The notes: a model not told the origin generated them from the letters alone. A stretch of 64,000 nucleotides of DNA from Gammaproteobacteria bacterium RIFOXYD12_FULL_61_37 (GCA_001801995.1 MGZB01000002.1:62001-126000), one strand, 5' to 3'. Shown: positions 31,856 to 43,898, numbered from the stretch's first letter. Made by a program: numbers and translations.

Positions 31856-33238
31856 ATGGACAGTCTGGTGAAAACATCGGGACATTTTGCTTCTCTGCCC
31901 CTGGCGGGCAAGGTGCTGGTAGTGGGTCTCGGCAAGACCGGGCTTTCCTGCGCCCGTTTCCTGCTGAAGCAAGGGTTCGAGGTGGCGGTCATCGACAGCC
32001 GCGAGAAGCCGCCGGGACTGGATGCCGTGCGCGAGGAGCTGCCCGAACTGCCCCTGTTCCTGGGCCATTTCAATCATCCGGCGGTGCATTCGGCGGATAG
32101 TCTGGTGGTCAGCCCCGGCGTTCCTCTGTCTGAAAGGATCGTGGCCGAGGCCATCCAGCAGGGCAAGCCGGTGATGGGCGATATAGAACTTTTCGCCCGC
32201 TACGCGGATGCGCCGGTGGCGGCCATCACCGGATCGAACGGCAAGAGCACCGTCACCACATTGCTGGGGGAGATCCTGCGGGAAGAGGGTATCCAGGCCG
32301 GGGTTGGCGGCAATCTGGGGGAACCGGCCCTGGATCTGCTGGGCAAGGGGGCCGAGCTCTATGTGCTGGAGCTCTCCAGCTTCCAGTTGGATACGACCGA
32401 TTCCCTGAGCCCCTGCGTCGCCACGGTATTGAACATCTCACCGGACCACATGGACCGCTACGCCGATCTGGACGCCTACATGGATTCGAAGGCCCGTATT
32501 TACCGGAAGGCCGAGAACCGGGTCTTCAACGGCGACGACTCGGCGGTCATGGCTATGGCCGAGGTCCGGGAAGAGGACAGGGTCTTCACCCTGAACGAGC
32601 CCACGGGCAATCAATACGGACTCAAAAAGCGCGACGGCAAGCCCTGGCTCTACCGGGGTGACGAACCCTTCCTTGCCGCAAGTGAGTTGCTGATCCCTGG
32701 GCGCCACAATCTGGCCAACGCCCTGGCCGCGATCGCCATGGCCGATGTGCTGGGCATCGACGACCAAAGCCAATGGACTGTACTGAGGCAGTTCCGGGGA
32801 TTGGCCCACCGGACGCAACTTGTGGCGGAACACCAGGGCGTGCGCTGGTACAACGATTCCAAGGGGACCAATGTGGGTGCCACGGCGGCGGCCCTGGACG
32901 GGCTGGTCTCCGGCGACAGCGATGGCCGGGTGGTGCTGATCGCGGGCGGCGATTGCAAGGGGGCGGATTTTAGCGAGTTGGCCCCGGTCGCGGCGCGCAC
33001 GGCCCGCGCCCTGGTATTGATCGGGCGCGACGCACCCATGATCGAGGTCGCCCTGAGGGGCCGGGTCCCGATGGTGAAGGCGCGGGACATGGCCGAGGCG
33101 GTGGCCATGGCGGCCGGTCAGGCCCGGCCGGGCGACGCGGTGCTGCTATCCCCGGCCTGCGCCAGCTTCGACATGTTCAACAATTACATGCATCGCGGCG
33201 ATGTCTTTTGCAAGGCCGTCAAGGACTTCTGCAAATGA
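31856..33238 (+). CDS. murD: UDP-MurNAc-L-alanine:D-glutamate ligase MurD
   Basis: MurD adds D-glutamate to UDP-MurNAc-L-alanine. The 460 aa protein has the N-terminal VLVVGLGKTGLSCARFL, ATP-binding AITGSNGKSTVTTLLG, NISPDHMDRY, and WYNDSKGTNVGAT near residue 330. The ATG at 31856 directly follows the right end of the repeat element, whose AGAGGT is the only good ribosome site. The stop overlaps the ftsW start (ATGA). Confidence 0.97.
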   Translation: MDSLVKTSGHFASLPLAGKVLVVGLGKTGLSCARFLLKQGFEVAVIDSREKPPGLDAVREELPELPLFLGHFNHPAVHSADSLVVSPGVPLSERIVAEAIQQGKPVMGDIELFARYADAPVAAITGSNGKSTVTTLLGEILREEGIQAGVGGNLGEPALDLLGKGAELYVLELSSFQLDTTDSLSPCVATVLNISPDHMDRYADLDAYMDSKARIYRKAENRVFNGDDSAVMAMAEVREEDRVFTLNEPTGNQYGLKKRDGKPWLYRGDEPFLAASELLIPGRHNLANALAAIAMADVLGIDDQSQWTVLRQFRGLAHRTQLVAEHQGVRWYNDSKGTNVGATAAALDGLVSGDSDGRVVLIAGGDCKGADFSELAPVAARTARALVLIGRDAPMIEVALRGRVPMVKARDMAEAVAMAAGQARPGDAVLLSPACASFDMFNNYMHRGDVFCKAVKDFCK

Positions 33239-34404
33239 ATACGGCTGTCCGGCCCCAGGCGACCACAGGCGGAATCAGGTTCCTGCCTCGCTTCGACTAT
33301 ACGCTGGCCTTCGCGGTGGCGGGGTTGCTGGGGCTTGGGGCGGTCATGGTGGGGTCCTCATCTTTCCATAAGGTGACCGATGCCCCCTTCTATTTCCTGA
33401 ATAGGCATATGCTGGCGATACTGCTGGCCGCCGCCGCATCCTTGGCTATTTTCCGGGTCTCTCCCGGCCGTTGGGAGGGCCTCGGCTTTCAGCTCTATGT
33501 CCTGGGTCTGGTGCTGCTGGCCTTGGTGTTGATTCCCGGTCTGGGCAAGACGGTGAACGGCGCCACGCGCTGGATACCCCTGGGTCCGTTCAGTTTGCAG
33601 AGTTCCGAATTCATGAAGCTGTTCGTGGTTGTCTTCATCGCCGGATATCTGGTGAGGCGCCAGGACGAGGTGGCCCACAGCTTCTGGGGTTTCCTCAAGC
33701 CCATGCTCCTGGTGCTCTTTGCCGCCGGGCTGATCCTGCTGGAACCCGACTTCGGCACCGCCGTGGTGATCGTGGCGACGGTGCTGGGCATGCTGTTTCT
33801 GGGCGGGGTGCCGCTTTGGCAGTACGGCCTGCTGCTGACCCTGGCCGGTATGGTGGCCCTGATCCTGGTCTGGCTGGAACCCTACCGGTTGAGCCGGGTG
33901 ACTTCCTTCATGGACCCCTGGGCCGATCCCCTGGACAAGGGCTTCCAGTTGACCCAGGCCCTGATTGCCTTCGGCCGGGGCGAGTGGACCGGGGTCGGGC
34001 TGGGCGCTGGAATCCAGAAACTGTTTTATCTGCCCGAGGCCCACACGGATTTTCTGATGGCGGTGATCGGCGAGGAACTCGGGCTCCTGGGGGTGTTGAC
34101 CGTCTTCAGCCTCTATGGACTCATCACCTGGCGCGCCTTCGCCATCGGCGAGGCGGCGGAGAACAGGGGTAAGCGTTTCGCGGCCTATGTGGCCTATGGC
34201 TTTGCCCTCTGCGTCGCCCTGCAGGCGGCCATCAATATCGGGGTGAACATCGGCCTCTTGCCCACCAAGGGCTTGACCCTGCCGTTCATGAGCTACGGCA
34301 GCAACAGCATCTTCGTGGCCTGTCTGATGGTCGCGATCCTGCTGCGGATAGACCGGGAGAACCATACCCCCCAAGAGGAGGAACCCGCATGGGCTCCAGC
34401 GTAA
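33235..34404 (+). CDS. ftsW: Septal peptidoglycan polymerase FtsW
   Basis: FtsW is the SEDS-family glycosyltransferase that polymerises septal peptidoglycan with FtsI. The ATG at 33235 overlaps the murD stop and gives 389 aa with about ten transmembrane helices. Family motifs: ATRWIPLGPFSLQSSEF, LLEPDFGTAVV, PEAHTDFLMAVIGEELG (with the essential Asp region) and LPFMSYGSNS near the C-terminus. The gene overlaps murG by 16 bases. Confidence 0.96.
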   Translation: MNTAVRPQATTGGIRFLPRFDYTLAFAVAGLLGLGAVMVGSSSFHKVTDAPFYFLNRHMLAILLAAAASLAIFRVSPGRWEGLGFQLYVLGLVLLALVLIPGLGKTVNGATRWIPLGPFSLQSSEFMKLFVVVFIAGYLVRRQDEVAHSFWGFLKPMLLVLFAAGLILLEPDFGTAVVIVATVLGMLFLGGVPLWQYGLLLTLAGMVALILVWLEPYRLSRVTSFMDPWADPLDKGFQLTQALIAFGRGEWTGVGLGAGIQKLFYLPEAHTDFLMAVIGEELGLLGVLTVFSLYGLITWRAFAIGEAAENRGKRFAAYVAYGFALCVALQAAINIGVNIGLLPTKGLTLPFMSYGSNSIFVACLMVAILLRIDRENHTPQEEEPAWAPA

Positions 34405-35468
34405 TGATCATGGCGGCCGGCACCGGCGGGCACGTCTTCCCCGGCCTGGCCGTGGCCCAGGAATTGCGCAAGCGGGGCCATGAGGTCTTCTGGCTCGGTA
34501 CGCCGAACGGCATGGAGAACCGGCTGGTGCCGCCCGCCGGGATCGAGATGGAGTTCATCTCTATGCAGGGGTTGCGCGGCAACGGACTCATGCGGCTGTT
34601 GACGGCCCCCTTCCAGTTGCTCCGCTCGGCCTGGCAGGCGGCGCGGATCATCCGCAGGCGCCGGCCCGGCGTGGCCCTGGGCATGGGCGGATTCGTCACC
34701 GGGCCGGGCGGCCTGATGGCGCGCCTGCTGGGCGTGCCCCTGGTGATCCACGAACAGAATGCCGTTCCGGGCATGGCCAATCAGTGGCTGGCCGGGATCG
34801 CCGACCGGGTAGTGGAGGCATTCCCCGGCAGCTTCGCGCCGGGCAAGGGCGCCCTGGCCCTGGGCAATCCGGTCCGGGCCGAGATCTCCGCCCTGCCGGT
34901 GCCGGAACTGCGCCTGGCGGGCAGGGACGGGCCGCCGCGGCTGCTGGTCATCGGCGGCTCCCTGGGAGCGCAGGTATTGAACGAGCAGGTGCCCCAGGCC
35001 GTGGCGAAAAGCAGTCTGGCGATCGAGGTCCGGCACCAGACGGGCCGGGGCAAGCTGGAACAGACCCAGGCCAACTACCGGGCCGCCGGGGTCGAGGGCC
35101 AGCTGAGCGAGTTCATCGGCGACATGGCCGAGGCCTATGCCTGGGCCGATCTGGTGGTCTGCCGGGCCGGCGCCCTGACCGTGTCGGAGCTTGCCGCCGC
35201 CGGGGTGGCCGCGATCCTGGTCCCTTATCCCTTCGCGGTGGACGACCATCAGACCCGGAACGCGCGCTATCTGTCAGACCGGGGTGCAGCGATATTGATG
35301 CCCCAGCAGGCCATGACCCCGGAGGGGCTGGGCGCTGAACTTAAAACGATCTTGTCCGACCGGGGCCGGCTGCTCGCCATGGCGAGCGCGGCGCGGGGAC
35401 TTGGAATAACCAATGCGGACAGCCAAGTGGCGGATGTCTGCGAGGAGATGATGGCGCATGAACTTTAA
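34389..35468 (+). CDS. murG: Lipid II synthase MurG
   Basis: MurG is the peripheral membrane glycosyltransferase that adds GlcNAc to lipid I. The 359 aa protein has the N-terminal glycine-rich GTGGHVFPGLAVAQEL, HEQNAVPGMAN near 125, and the UDP-GlcNAc-binding CRAGALTVSELAAAG near 260. AGAGGAGGAA lies just upstream of the ATG at 34389, inside the end of ftsW. Confidence 0.97.
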   Translation: MGSSVMIMAAGTGGHVFPGLAVAQELRKRGHEVFWLGTPNGMENRLVPPAGIEMEFISMQGLRGNGLMRLLTAPFQLLRSAWQAARIIRRRRPGVALGMGGFVTGPGGLMARLLGVPLVIHEQNAVPGMANQWLAGIADRVVEAFPGSFAPGKGALALGNPVRAEISALPVPELRLAGRDGPPRLLVIGGSLGAQVLNEQVPQAVAKSSLAIEVRHQTGRGKLEQTQANYRAAGVEGQLSEFIGDMAEAYAWADLVVCRAGALTVSELAAAGVAAILVPYPFAVDDHQTRNARYLSDRGAAILMPQQAMTPEGLGAELKTILSDRGRLLAMASAARGLGITNADSQVADVCEEMMAHEL

Positions 35469-35469
35469 T

Positions 35470-35627
35470 ACCGCATTTAACCGCAAAGAGCGCAAAGGAA
35501 CGCAAAGAGATACTGATGGTTTTCTATGTGTTGTCTCTTACCCGGAAGGCGAAAGTTCTGAAAGAGGTAACCCACGGCATTCCTTCGTGTTCTTTGCGTC
35601 CTTTGCGGTTGAATTGAGGTCTTTCGG
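35470..35627. repeat. CGCAAAG-family palindromic element, murG-murC gap
   Basis: The left arm TTTAACCGCAAAGAGCGCAA pairs with the right arm CTTTGCGTCCTTTGCGGTTG, followed by AATTGAGGTCTTTCGG. The centre keeps a CCGGAAGGCGAAAG segment comparable to the AGGAAGGT core of the other copies. It fills the whole space between the two genes, and its right end (TTGAGGT) is the ribosome site for murC. Confidence 0.75.
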
Positions 35628-37053
35628 ATGAAGAAAAACGTTGAACAGAGCTGGATTCGGAGCCGGGTGCGCCATATCCATTTCGTCGGTATCGGCGGGG
35701 TGGGGATGAGCGGTATTGCCGAGGTCATGGCGAATTTGGGCTACAGGGTCTCCGGCTCCGATGCCAAGGAGGGCAACAACACCCGCCGTCTGGAACAGGT
35801 CGGCATTAGTGTCCACATCGGCCACAGCGGCGCCAATATCGAGGGCAGCGATGTGGTGGTGGTGTCGAGCGCCATCAACGAGGCCAATCCCGAGGTGGCC
35901 GAGGCCCGGCAGCGCCGCATCCCCGTGGTCCGCCGCGCAGAGATGCTGGCCGAGCTGATGCGCTTCCGCTTCGGCATCGCCATCGCCGGGACCCACGGCA
36001 AGACCACCACCACCAGCCTGGTGACCATGATCCTGACCGAGGAGGGGCTGGACCCCACCTTCGTCATCGGCGGCAAGCTCAACAGCGCCGGCAGCAACGC
36101 CAAGCTGGGCGAGAGCGAATACCTGGTGGCCGAGGCCGACGAGAGCGACGCCTCCTTCCTCTACCTGCAACCCATGCTGGCGGTGGTCACCAACGTGGAC
36201 CGCGACCACATGGTCACCTACGGCAACGAATTCGAGAAGCTGCGGGAGACCTTCCTGGAGTTTCTGCACCACTTGCCCTTCTATGGCTGCGCCGTGCTCT
36301 GCATCGACGACGAGAACACGCGCGGCCTGCTGCCCGAGGTCTCCCGTCCCGTGCTGACCTACGGCACGGCGGAGGACGCCGAGGTGCGGGCGGTGGATAT
36401 TCGTCAGCAGGGGTTGAAGAACTATTTTACCGTCCGCCAGCAGGGCCACGAGGACCTGGAAGTGGCGCTGAATCTGCCGGGACGCCACAACGTGCTCAAT
36501 GCCCTGGCGGCCATCTCCATTGCCCGCCTGATCGGGGTGGGGGACGCGGCCATTCTGCGCGGGCTGGGCAATTTCCAGGGCATCGGTCGGCGCTTCAACA
36601 TCGCCGAGTGCGACCTGGGGCTGGGCCATGTGACCCTGATCGACGACTACGCCCATCACCCCCGCGAGCTGGAGGCGACCATGGAGGCGGCCCGCGCCAG
36701 TTGGCCCGAGCGGCGCCTGGTGCTGGTGTTTCAGCCCCATCGCTACAGCCGGACCCAGGAGCAGTTCGACGACTTCGTCAAGGTTCTGTCCAAATGCGAC
36801 CTCCTGGCCCTGTGCGAGGTCTATCCGGCGGGCGAGGCCCCCATCGCCGGGGCCGACGGGCGCAGCCTGATCCGCGCCATCCGCGCACGGGGCCAGATCG
36901 ACCCGGTCTTCGTCGATCCCCTGGCCGAACTGCCGGAGGTGTTGAACGGGATATTGCGCGATGGCGACGTGGTCCTGATGGCGGGGGCCGGCGACATCGG
37001 CGGGGCCTTCCAACGGCTTCCGCAGGAGATGAAAGGCCTGAGGCTTGAGTCGT

Positions 37054-37055
<2 letters not shown>
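35628..37055 (+). CDS. murC: UDP-MurNAc:L-alanine ligase MurC
   Basis: MurC adds L-alanine to UDP-MurNAc, the first step of stem-peptide assembly. The 475 aa protein starts with [16 protein letters not shown], has ATP-binding [13 protein letters not shown] near 120, [12 protein letters not shown] near 168 and [14 protein letters not shown] near 340. The ATG at 35628 follows the repeat end. The next gene is ddl with no murB between, the arrangement of E. coli and Pseudomonas. Confidence 0.97.
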
Positions 37056-38842
<1,787 letters not shown>

Positions 38843-38845
<3 letters not shown>

Positions 38846-38872
38846 TTCGGTGATCCTCCTAATTCGGTGATC
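38843..38872 (+). repeat. 13-bp direct repeat spanning the ftsQ stop
   Basis: TAATTCGGTGATC occurs at 38843-38855 and again at 38860-38872, 17 bases apart, with CTCCT between. The first copy includes the ftsQ stop codon; the second lies immediately before the ftsA ATG at 38877. It is most simply a small tandem duplication. Confidence 0.7.
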
Positions 38873-38876
38873 AAAG

Positions 38877-40112
38877 ATGACCAAGAAAGGCGACAAGAAT
38901 CTCATCGTCGGGCTCGACATCGGCACCTCCAAGGTGGTGGCGATCGTGGGCGAGGTGAGGGAAGACGGGGAGATCGACATCATCGGCATCGGTTCGCATC
39001 CGTCTCACGGCCTGAAGCGTGGCGTGGTGGTCAATATCGAATCGACCGAGCAGTCGATCCAGCGGGCCGTCGAGGAGGCGGAACTGATGGCCGGCTGCGA
39101 GATACACAGTGTGCATGCGGGGATCGCCGGCAGCCATATCCGCAGCATGGATTCCCACGGCATCGTGGCGATCAGGGATCGCGAAGTGACGCAGCAGGAT
39201 GTGGATCGGGTGATCGAGGCGGCGAGGGCGGTGGCCATTCCGGCGGATCAGAAGATCCTGCATACCCTGCCGCAGGAATTCATCATCGATCACCAGGACG
39301 GCATCCGGCATCCCATCGGGATGTCCGGGGTCCGTCTGGAGGCAAGGGTCCATCTGGTGACGGGCGCGGTCAGCGCGGCGCAGAACATCTATAAGTGCGT
39401 CAAGCGTTGCGGGCTGGAGGTGGACGATCTGGTGCTGGAACAGCTTGCTTCGAGTTATGCCGTGCTGAGCGAGGATGAGCGGGAGCTGGGGGTCTGTCTG
39501 GTGGATATCGGCGGCGGCACCACGGATATCGCCATCTTTACGGGGGGGGCGATCCGCCATACCTCGGTGATCCCCATCGCCGGGGATCAGGTCACCAACG
39601 ATATTGCCGTGGCCTTGCGCACGCCGACCCAGCATGCCGAGGAGATCAAGATCCGCTACGCCTGTGCCTTGAGGCAACTGGCAAGCAGTAGCGAGACCAT
39701 TGAGGTGCCCAGCATCGGGGACAGGTCTCCGCGCAGGCTCAACCGGCAGACTCTGGCGGAAGTGGTCGAGCCCCGGTACGACGAGCTGCTGACCTTGGTG
39801 CAGGCGGAGTTGCGCCGCAGCGGATACGAAGAGCTGATCGCGGGCGGGGTGGTGTTGACCGGTGGCAGCGCGAAGATCGAGGGTCTGATCGATCTGGCGG
39901 AAGAGGTCTTTCATATGCCGGTGCGCCTGGGCATTCCCCAGGGGGTGACCGGTTTGGCGGATGTGGTGCGGAATCCGATCTACGCCACGGGCGTGGGTCT
40001 GCTCCAGTTTGGCTACAGGAATCGTGCCGCCCAGATGCAGGAGGCGGGTGGAGGCAGTAGCGTGAAGGCGGTTTGGAACCGCATGAGAGATTGGTTTCAG
40101 GGGAACTTTTGA
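38877..40112 (+). CDS. ftsA: Cell division protein FtsA
   Basis: FtsA is the actin-like ATPase that tethers FtsZ to the membrane. The 411 aa protein has LIVGLDIGTSKVVAIVGEV (phosphate 1), the SHMA-type 1C region, LVDIGGGTTDIAIF near 205 (phosphate 2) and VVLTGGSAKIEGLIDLAEE near 325. The C-terminal KAVWNRMRDWFQGNF is the amphipathic membrane-targeting helix. No strong ribosome site is seen before the ATG; GGTGATC is the nearest. Confidence 0.97.
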   Translation: MTKKGDKNLIVGLDIGTSKVVAIVGEVREDGEIDIIGIGSHPSHGLKRGVVVNIESTEQSIQRAVEEAELMAGCEIHSVHAGIAGSHIRSMDSHGIVAIRDREVTQQDVDRVIEAARAVAIPADQKILHTLPQEFIIDHQDGIRHPIGMSGVRLEARVHLVTGAVSAAQNIYKCVKRCGLEVDDLVLEQLASSYAVLSEDERELGVCLVDIGGGTTDIAIFTGGAIRHTSVIPIAGDQVTNDIAVALRTPTQHAEEIKIRYACALRQLASSSETIEVPSIGDRSPRRLNRQTLAEVVEPRYDELLTLVQAELRRSGYEELIAGGVVLTGGSAKIEGLIDLAEEVFHMPVRLGIPQGVTGLADVVRNPIYATGVGLLQFGYRNRAAQMQEAGGGSSVKAVWNRMRDWFQGNF

Positions 40113-40154
40113 GGGCTTGTCCGTTGTGCGGCCAGGAAGCATTGAGGAGATACA

Positions 40155-41360
40155 ATGATGAGTAAATTTGAATTGGTGGATGTCGATCCGCAGAACGCGG
40201 TAATCAAGGTGATCGGCGTCGGCGGCGGCGGCAACAATGCCGTCAATCACATGCTGAACGCCAACATCGAGGGTGTGGACTTCATTTGCGCGAACACCGA
40301 TGCGCAGGCCTTGAAGGGCAGTAAGGTCAGAACCGTATTACAACTGGGCTCTTCCATCACCAAGGGGCTGGGGGCCGGGGCTGACCCCGGTAAAGGCCGG
40401 GAAGCGGCTATAGAGGACAAGGAGAGGATCGCGGAGGCCATCGATGGCGCCGACATGATCTTCATCACGGCCGGCATGGGTGGCGGCACAGGTACCGGAG
40501 CCGCCCCCGTGGTGGCCGAGATCGCCCGTGAGATGGGGATTCTAACGGTGGCCGTGGTGACCCGGCCCTTCCCTTTCGAGGGGCCCAAGCGTGCGCGCGT
40601 CGCCGCGGAGGGTATACAGGAGCTGAGCAGGCATGTGGACTCGTTGATCACCATTCCCAACGATAAGCTGCTACCCGTGCTCGGGCGGGATGTCTCCCTG
40701 CTGACGGCCTTCAAGGCCGCCAACGATGTGCTGCTCGGCGCGGTTCAGGGGATCGCGGAATTGATCACCCGGCCGGGGCTGATCAACGTCGATTTCGCGG
40801 ATGTTCGCACGGTGATGTCCGAGATGGGGCAAGCCATGATGGGGTCCGGTGTCGCGGCTGGCTCGAATCGCGCGCAGGAAGCGGCGGAAAAGGCCATCAA
40901 CAGCCCCTTGCTGGAAGATGTCAATTTGTCGGGAGCGCGGGGGATTCTGGTCAATATCACCGCCGGGCTCGATCTCACCATCGGCGAGTTCGACGAGGTG
41001 GGCAACATCGTCCGTGAATTCGCCTGCGACGATGCGGTTATCGTCATGGGGACCGCGATCGACCCCGATATGCAGGACCAGATGAGGGTGACGGTTGTGG
41101 CTACGGGCCTCGGTGTGCAACAGAAAATCGCCCCGGTGGCGGAGCCGAAGCCGGTGGAGAAGAAGGTATATCCCGTGCGTACCCTGTCGAAACCCTCACA
41201 GAGCAAGGAAGCTCCGGCGGCCGAGCGGGGATCGAGTTACCGCGAGCTGGAAAAGCCGACGGTCGAGCGGCTCAAGCAACACGCGGATCTGAATCAGCCG
41301 CAAAACGGCGACATGGATTACCTGGATATCCCCGCCTTTCTACGGAGACAGGCGGACTGA
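40155..41360 (+). CDS. ftsZ: Cell division protein FtsZ
   Basis: FtsZ is the tubulin-like GTPase forming the division ring. The 401 aa protein has IGVGGGGNNAVNHML near 20, the GTP-binding GGGTGTGAAPVVAEIARE near 110 and the synergy-loop region NVDFADVRTVMSEMG near 210. A variable linker leads to the C-terminal peptide YLDIPAFLRRQAD that binds FtsA and ZapD, and zapD is also encoded in this window. GAGGAG precedes the ATG; a second ATG at 40158 is also possible. Confidence 0.98.
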   Translation: MMSKFELVDVDPQNAVIKVIGVGGGGNNAVNHMLNANIEGVDFICANTDAQALKGSKVRTVLQLGSSITKGLGAGADPGKGREAAIEDKERIAEAIDGADMIFITAGMGGGTGTGAAPVVAEIAREMGILTVAVVTRPFPFEGPKRARVAAEGIQELSRHVDSLITIPNDKLLPVLGRDVSLLTAFKAANDVLLGAVQGIAELITRPGLINVDFADVRTVMSEMGQAMMGSGVAAGSNRAQEAAEKAINSPLLEDVNLSGARGILVNITAGLDLTIGEFDEVGNIVREFACDDAVIVMGTAIDPDMQDQMRVTVVATGLGVQQKIAPVAEPKPVEKKVYPVRTLSKPSQSKEAPAAERGSSYRELEKPTVERLKQHADLNQPQNGDMDYLDIPAFLRRQAD

Positions 41361-41423
41361 TAGCCGATGGGTATGGATGTATCTTTGAACCTCGCCACAT
41401 TTTTGGCACCTAGAAATAGATTT

Positions 41424-41452
41424 TTGGCGGATAGGGAGCGCTGTGTTACCAT
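41424..41452 (+). promoter_or_regulatory. Candidate sigma-70 promoter of lpxC
   Basis: TTGGCG (41424-41429), 17-bp spacer, TACCAT (41447-41452) in the 137-bp ftsZ-lpxC gap. A separate lpxC promoter here is common in gammaproteobacteria. The match is moderate. Confidence 0.4.
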
Positions 41453-41497
41453 CGGGGCACTCGAAAACACGGCTAAAAAGACGGGGTAGCAACCGCC

Positions 41498-42409
41498 ATG
41501 ATCAGGCAACGAACGTTGAAGAACGTCATACGCGCCACGGGCGTCGGGCTACATACAGGGGATAAGGTTTATTTGACATTGCGGCCGGCGGCCCCCAACA
41601 CGGGGATAGTCTTCACGCGAACGGACCTTCCGGAACCGGTCGAGATCAAGGCGACGGCGGATAGGGTTGGGGATACCCGTCTATCCACCACCCTGATCCA
41701 GGACGGGGTCCGCGTCTCCACGGTCGAACATCTGTTGTCCGCCCTGGCGGGCCTGGGAATCGACAACGCCTACGTGGACGTCAGCGCCCCCGAGGTTCCG
41801 ATCATGGATGGCAGCGCGGGGCCCTTTGTCTTCCTGATCCAGTCGGCGGGCATCGAAGAACAGAATGCCCCCAAGAAGTACATCCGGATCAAACGCCCTG
41901 TGACGGTGGAGGATGGCGACAAGCGCGCCTCCTTCGAACCCTTTGACGGATTCAAGGTCTCCTTCGCCATCGACTTTGATCATCCCGCCATATCCGAACG
42001 CAGCAAATACGCCTCCATCGACTTCTCCTCCACCTCCTTCGTCAAGGAGGTGAGCCGTGCCCGCACCTTTGGTTTCCTGAAGGATGTCGAGGCCCTGCGC
42101 CAGCGTGATCTGGCGCTCGGCGGCAGCCTGGAAAACGCCATCGTGGTGGACGATTACCGTGTGCTGAACGACGATGGTCTGCGTTACGAGGACGAATTCG
42201 TCAAGCACAAGATCCTCGATGCCATCGGCGACCTCTACCTGCTCGGCTATAGCCTGATCGGTGCCTTCACCGGTCATAAGTCCGGCCATGAGCTGAATAA
42301 CAGGTTGCTGAAGCGCCTGCTTTCCGAGAAGGAGTCCTGGGAAGAGGTGACGTTCGAGGATGGGGAGGCTCTGCCTATTTCTTTCTTGCAGCCGGCACAA
42401 GCGGGCTGA
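41498..42409 (+). CDS. lpxC: UDP-3-O-acyl-N-acetylglucosamine deacetylase LpxC
   Basis: LpxC is the zinc-dependent deacetylase that commits UDP-3-O-acyl-GlcNAc to lipid A synthesis. The 303 aa protein has [19 protein letters not shown] at the N-terminus, the zinc ligand in [11 protein letters not shown] near 79, [13 protein letters not shown], the catalytic [16 protein letters not shown] near 240 and [14 protein letters not shown] near 265. It ends the dcw cluster and converges on dciA with a 9-bp gap. Confidence 0.98.
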   Translation: MIRQRTLKNVIRATGVGLHTGDKVYLTLRPAAPNTGIVFTRTDLPEPVEIKATADRVGDTRLSTTLIQDGVRVSTVEHLLSALAGLGIDNAYVDVSAPEVPIMDGSAGPFVFLIQSAGIEEQNAPKKYIRIKRPVTVEDGDKRASFEPFDGFKVSFAIDFDHPAISERSKYASIDFSSTSFVKEVSRARTFGFLKDVEALRQRDLALGGSLENAIVVDDYRVLNDDGLRYEDEFVKHKILDAIGDLYLLGYSLIGAFTGHKSGHELNNRLLKRLLSEKESWEEVTFEDGEALPISFLQPAQAG

Positions 42410-42418
42410 TCCAAGGTT

Positions 42419-42862
42419 TTATTTCTTTATGTGGGATGCCAGCCGCAGTAATGACTGGCGAAGCTGGGGCTCCTCGATACCGAGGGCGCTCTGACTCAGA
42501 AGAGTCGCATTCTCTGGCGAGATCCCAGGGCAGGGGTGGCGCGGGGCCTTTTTCGGGTTTGAAGGTGGCAGGATTTTGATTTTCAACTGGGCAAAGGAGA
42601 TGCCGAGCGGCTGTAAGTCTTGCTGTAGCGGTTCCTTGAGGAATCGGGCTCGCGCGGTCCAGGCCGGTGAGTCGACGAAAAGGGTGAGGATGTTGTCCGC
42701 CAGCACCGCTGCAAGGCAGTGATCGCAGAGCGGGTCCGGAAGCCGCGAGCGCACGGCGATGAGAAGCTCATCGTTTTGGCGGGACTGGATGGCAAGGGAT
42801 TCCAGCGATTTATCCGAACGCATGAAGCGGCTGATGGGGTGGTATAGGGGTTTCGTCGGCAT
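42419..42862 (-). CDS. dciA: DciA-like (DUF721) replicative-helicase loading protein
   Basis: This 147 aa DUF721/DciA-type protein is read leftwards. DciA is the ancestral loader of the DnaB helicase in bacteria without DnaC. The N-terminal KH-like domain is visible (LCDHCLAAVLADNILTLFV, SPAWTARARFLKEPLQQDL), followed by a flexible C-terminal tail (PSNPKKAPRHP...). Its position beside lpxC and the M23 peptidase-secA pair is usual in gammaproteobacteria. Confidence 0.85.
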   Translation of the reverse strand: MPTKPLYHPISRFMRSDKSLESLAIQSRQNDELLIAVRSRLPDPLCDHCLAAVLADNILTLFVDSPAWTARARFLKEPLQQDLQPLGISFAQLKIKILPPSNPKKAPRHPCPGISPENATLLSQSALGIEEPQLRQSLLRLASHIKK

Positions 42863-42904
42863 CTTTATGGCGAAATCGTCAAAATAACATCGAGTGAGCT
42901 ATCG

Positions 42905-43831
42905 ATGAACATTATATTTTTATCGCAGCATTGCAAGAAATGGGGCAGTGTCGAGGTCGGTCTGACGATGATCGTCTCCGGCTTGGTACTCTTCTCCGTG
43001 CTGTTTCTCGCCGCCGGGGGATGGGTTGGGTATCGTTTTGCCATGGCGGATGCAAGGGAAAGCGGCATGGCGAGCTACTCGGATCTGAACGATGTTCTGA
43101 AGGGCCAGCGGGACAATTTTTCCCAGTTCAAGGAAAGGGCAGAGTTTCATCTGGATGCCCTCGCCCTGCGGCTGGGGAACCTACAGGCCCATGTCATGCG
43201 CCTGGATGCCTTGGGTGAAAGGCTTACCCAGCTAGGGAAACTGGATCAGGATGAATTCGATTTTTCCCAGGTTCCCCCCATGGGCGGGCTTGAGGGGGTT
43301 GGAACCGATGAACCGGCGAAGGCCTCGGACCTGATCCAGGAGTTGGACGCCTTGACGGCCACCCTGGAAGATCGCGAGTGGAAGCTCGATCTGCTGGAGG
43401 CGATGCTGATGAATCGCAAGCTCCAGCTTGAAGTGCAGCCTTCCGGCAAGCCGGTCAAGCGGGGATGGATAACCTCTCGCTTTGGCGTTCGCTTCGACCC
43501 GTTTACTGGGCGGCAAGCCATGCATGCGGGGCTTGATTTCAACGGGAGGCCGGGGACGGAGGTCGTGACGGTCGCCTCGGGTCTTGTCGTCTATTCCGGT
43601 GACAAAACCGGCTACGGCCAAGTCGTGGATATCAGGCACGGCAACGGCTATGTAACCCGTTATGCCCACAACATGAAGAATCTTGTCGCGGTCGGCGATA
43701 CGGTGACCAAGGGGCAGACCATCGCCCTGCTAGGTTCGTCCGGCCGCTCCACGGGACCCCACGTCCATTTCGAAGTGATCAAGGACGGTCAGTCGATTAA
43801 CCCCATCAACTACCTTAGCGCCAACAATTAG
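42905..43831 (+). CDS. M23 (LytM/EnvC-like) peptidoglycan endopeptidase
   Basis: 308 aa: a transmembrane helix (VSGLVLFSVLFLAAGGWVGY, residues 25-44), a coiled-coil region (about 60-175) and a C-terminal M23 domain. Zinc ligands are present in HAGLDFNG (His and Asp near 205-210) and HVHFEVI (near 285), so the enzyme is probably active rather than an EnvC-like activator. It is anchored in the inner membrane facing the periplasm. The family upstream of secA is well known. Confidence 0.93.
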   Translation: MNIIFLSQHCKKWGSVEVGLTMIVSGLVLFSVLFLAAGGWVGYRFAMADARESGMASYSDLNDVLKGQRDNFSQFKERAEFHLDALALRLGNLQAHVMRLDALGERLTQLGKLDQDEFDFSQVPPMGGLEGVGTDEPAKASDLIQELDALTATLEDREWKLDLLEAMLMNRKLQLEVQPSGKPVKRGWITSRFGVRFDPFTGRQAMHAGLDFNGRPGTEVVTVASGLVVYSGDKTGYGQVVDIRHGNGYVTRYAHNMKNLVAVGDTVTKGQTIALLGSSGRSTGPHVHFEVIKDGQSINPINYLSANN

Positions 43832-43898
43832 CTTTCCCCGCCCAGCGCCAGGCAACCTTTTCCCTGCGCGCATTTTCACGGTATGACCCGTTTTGCGC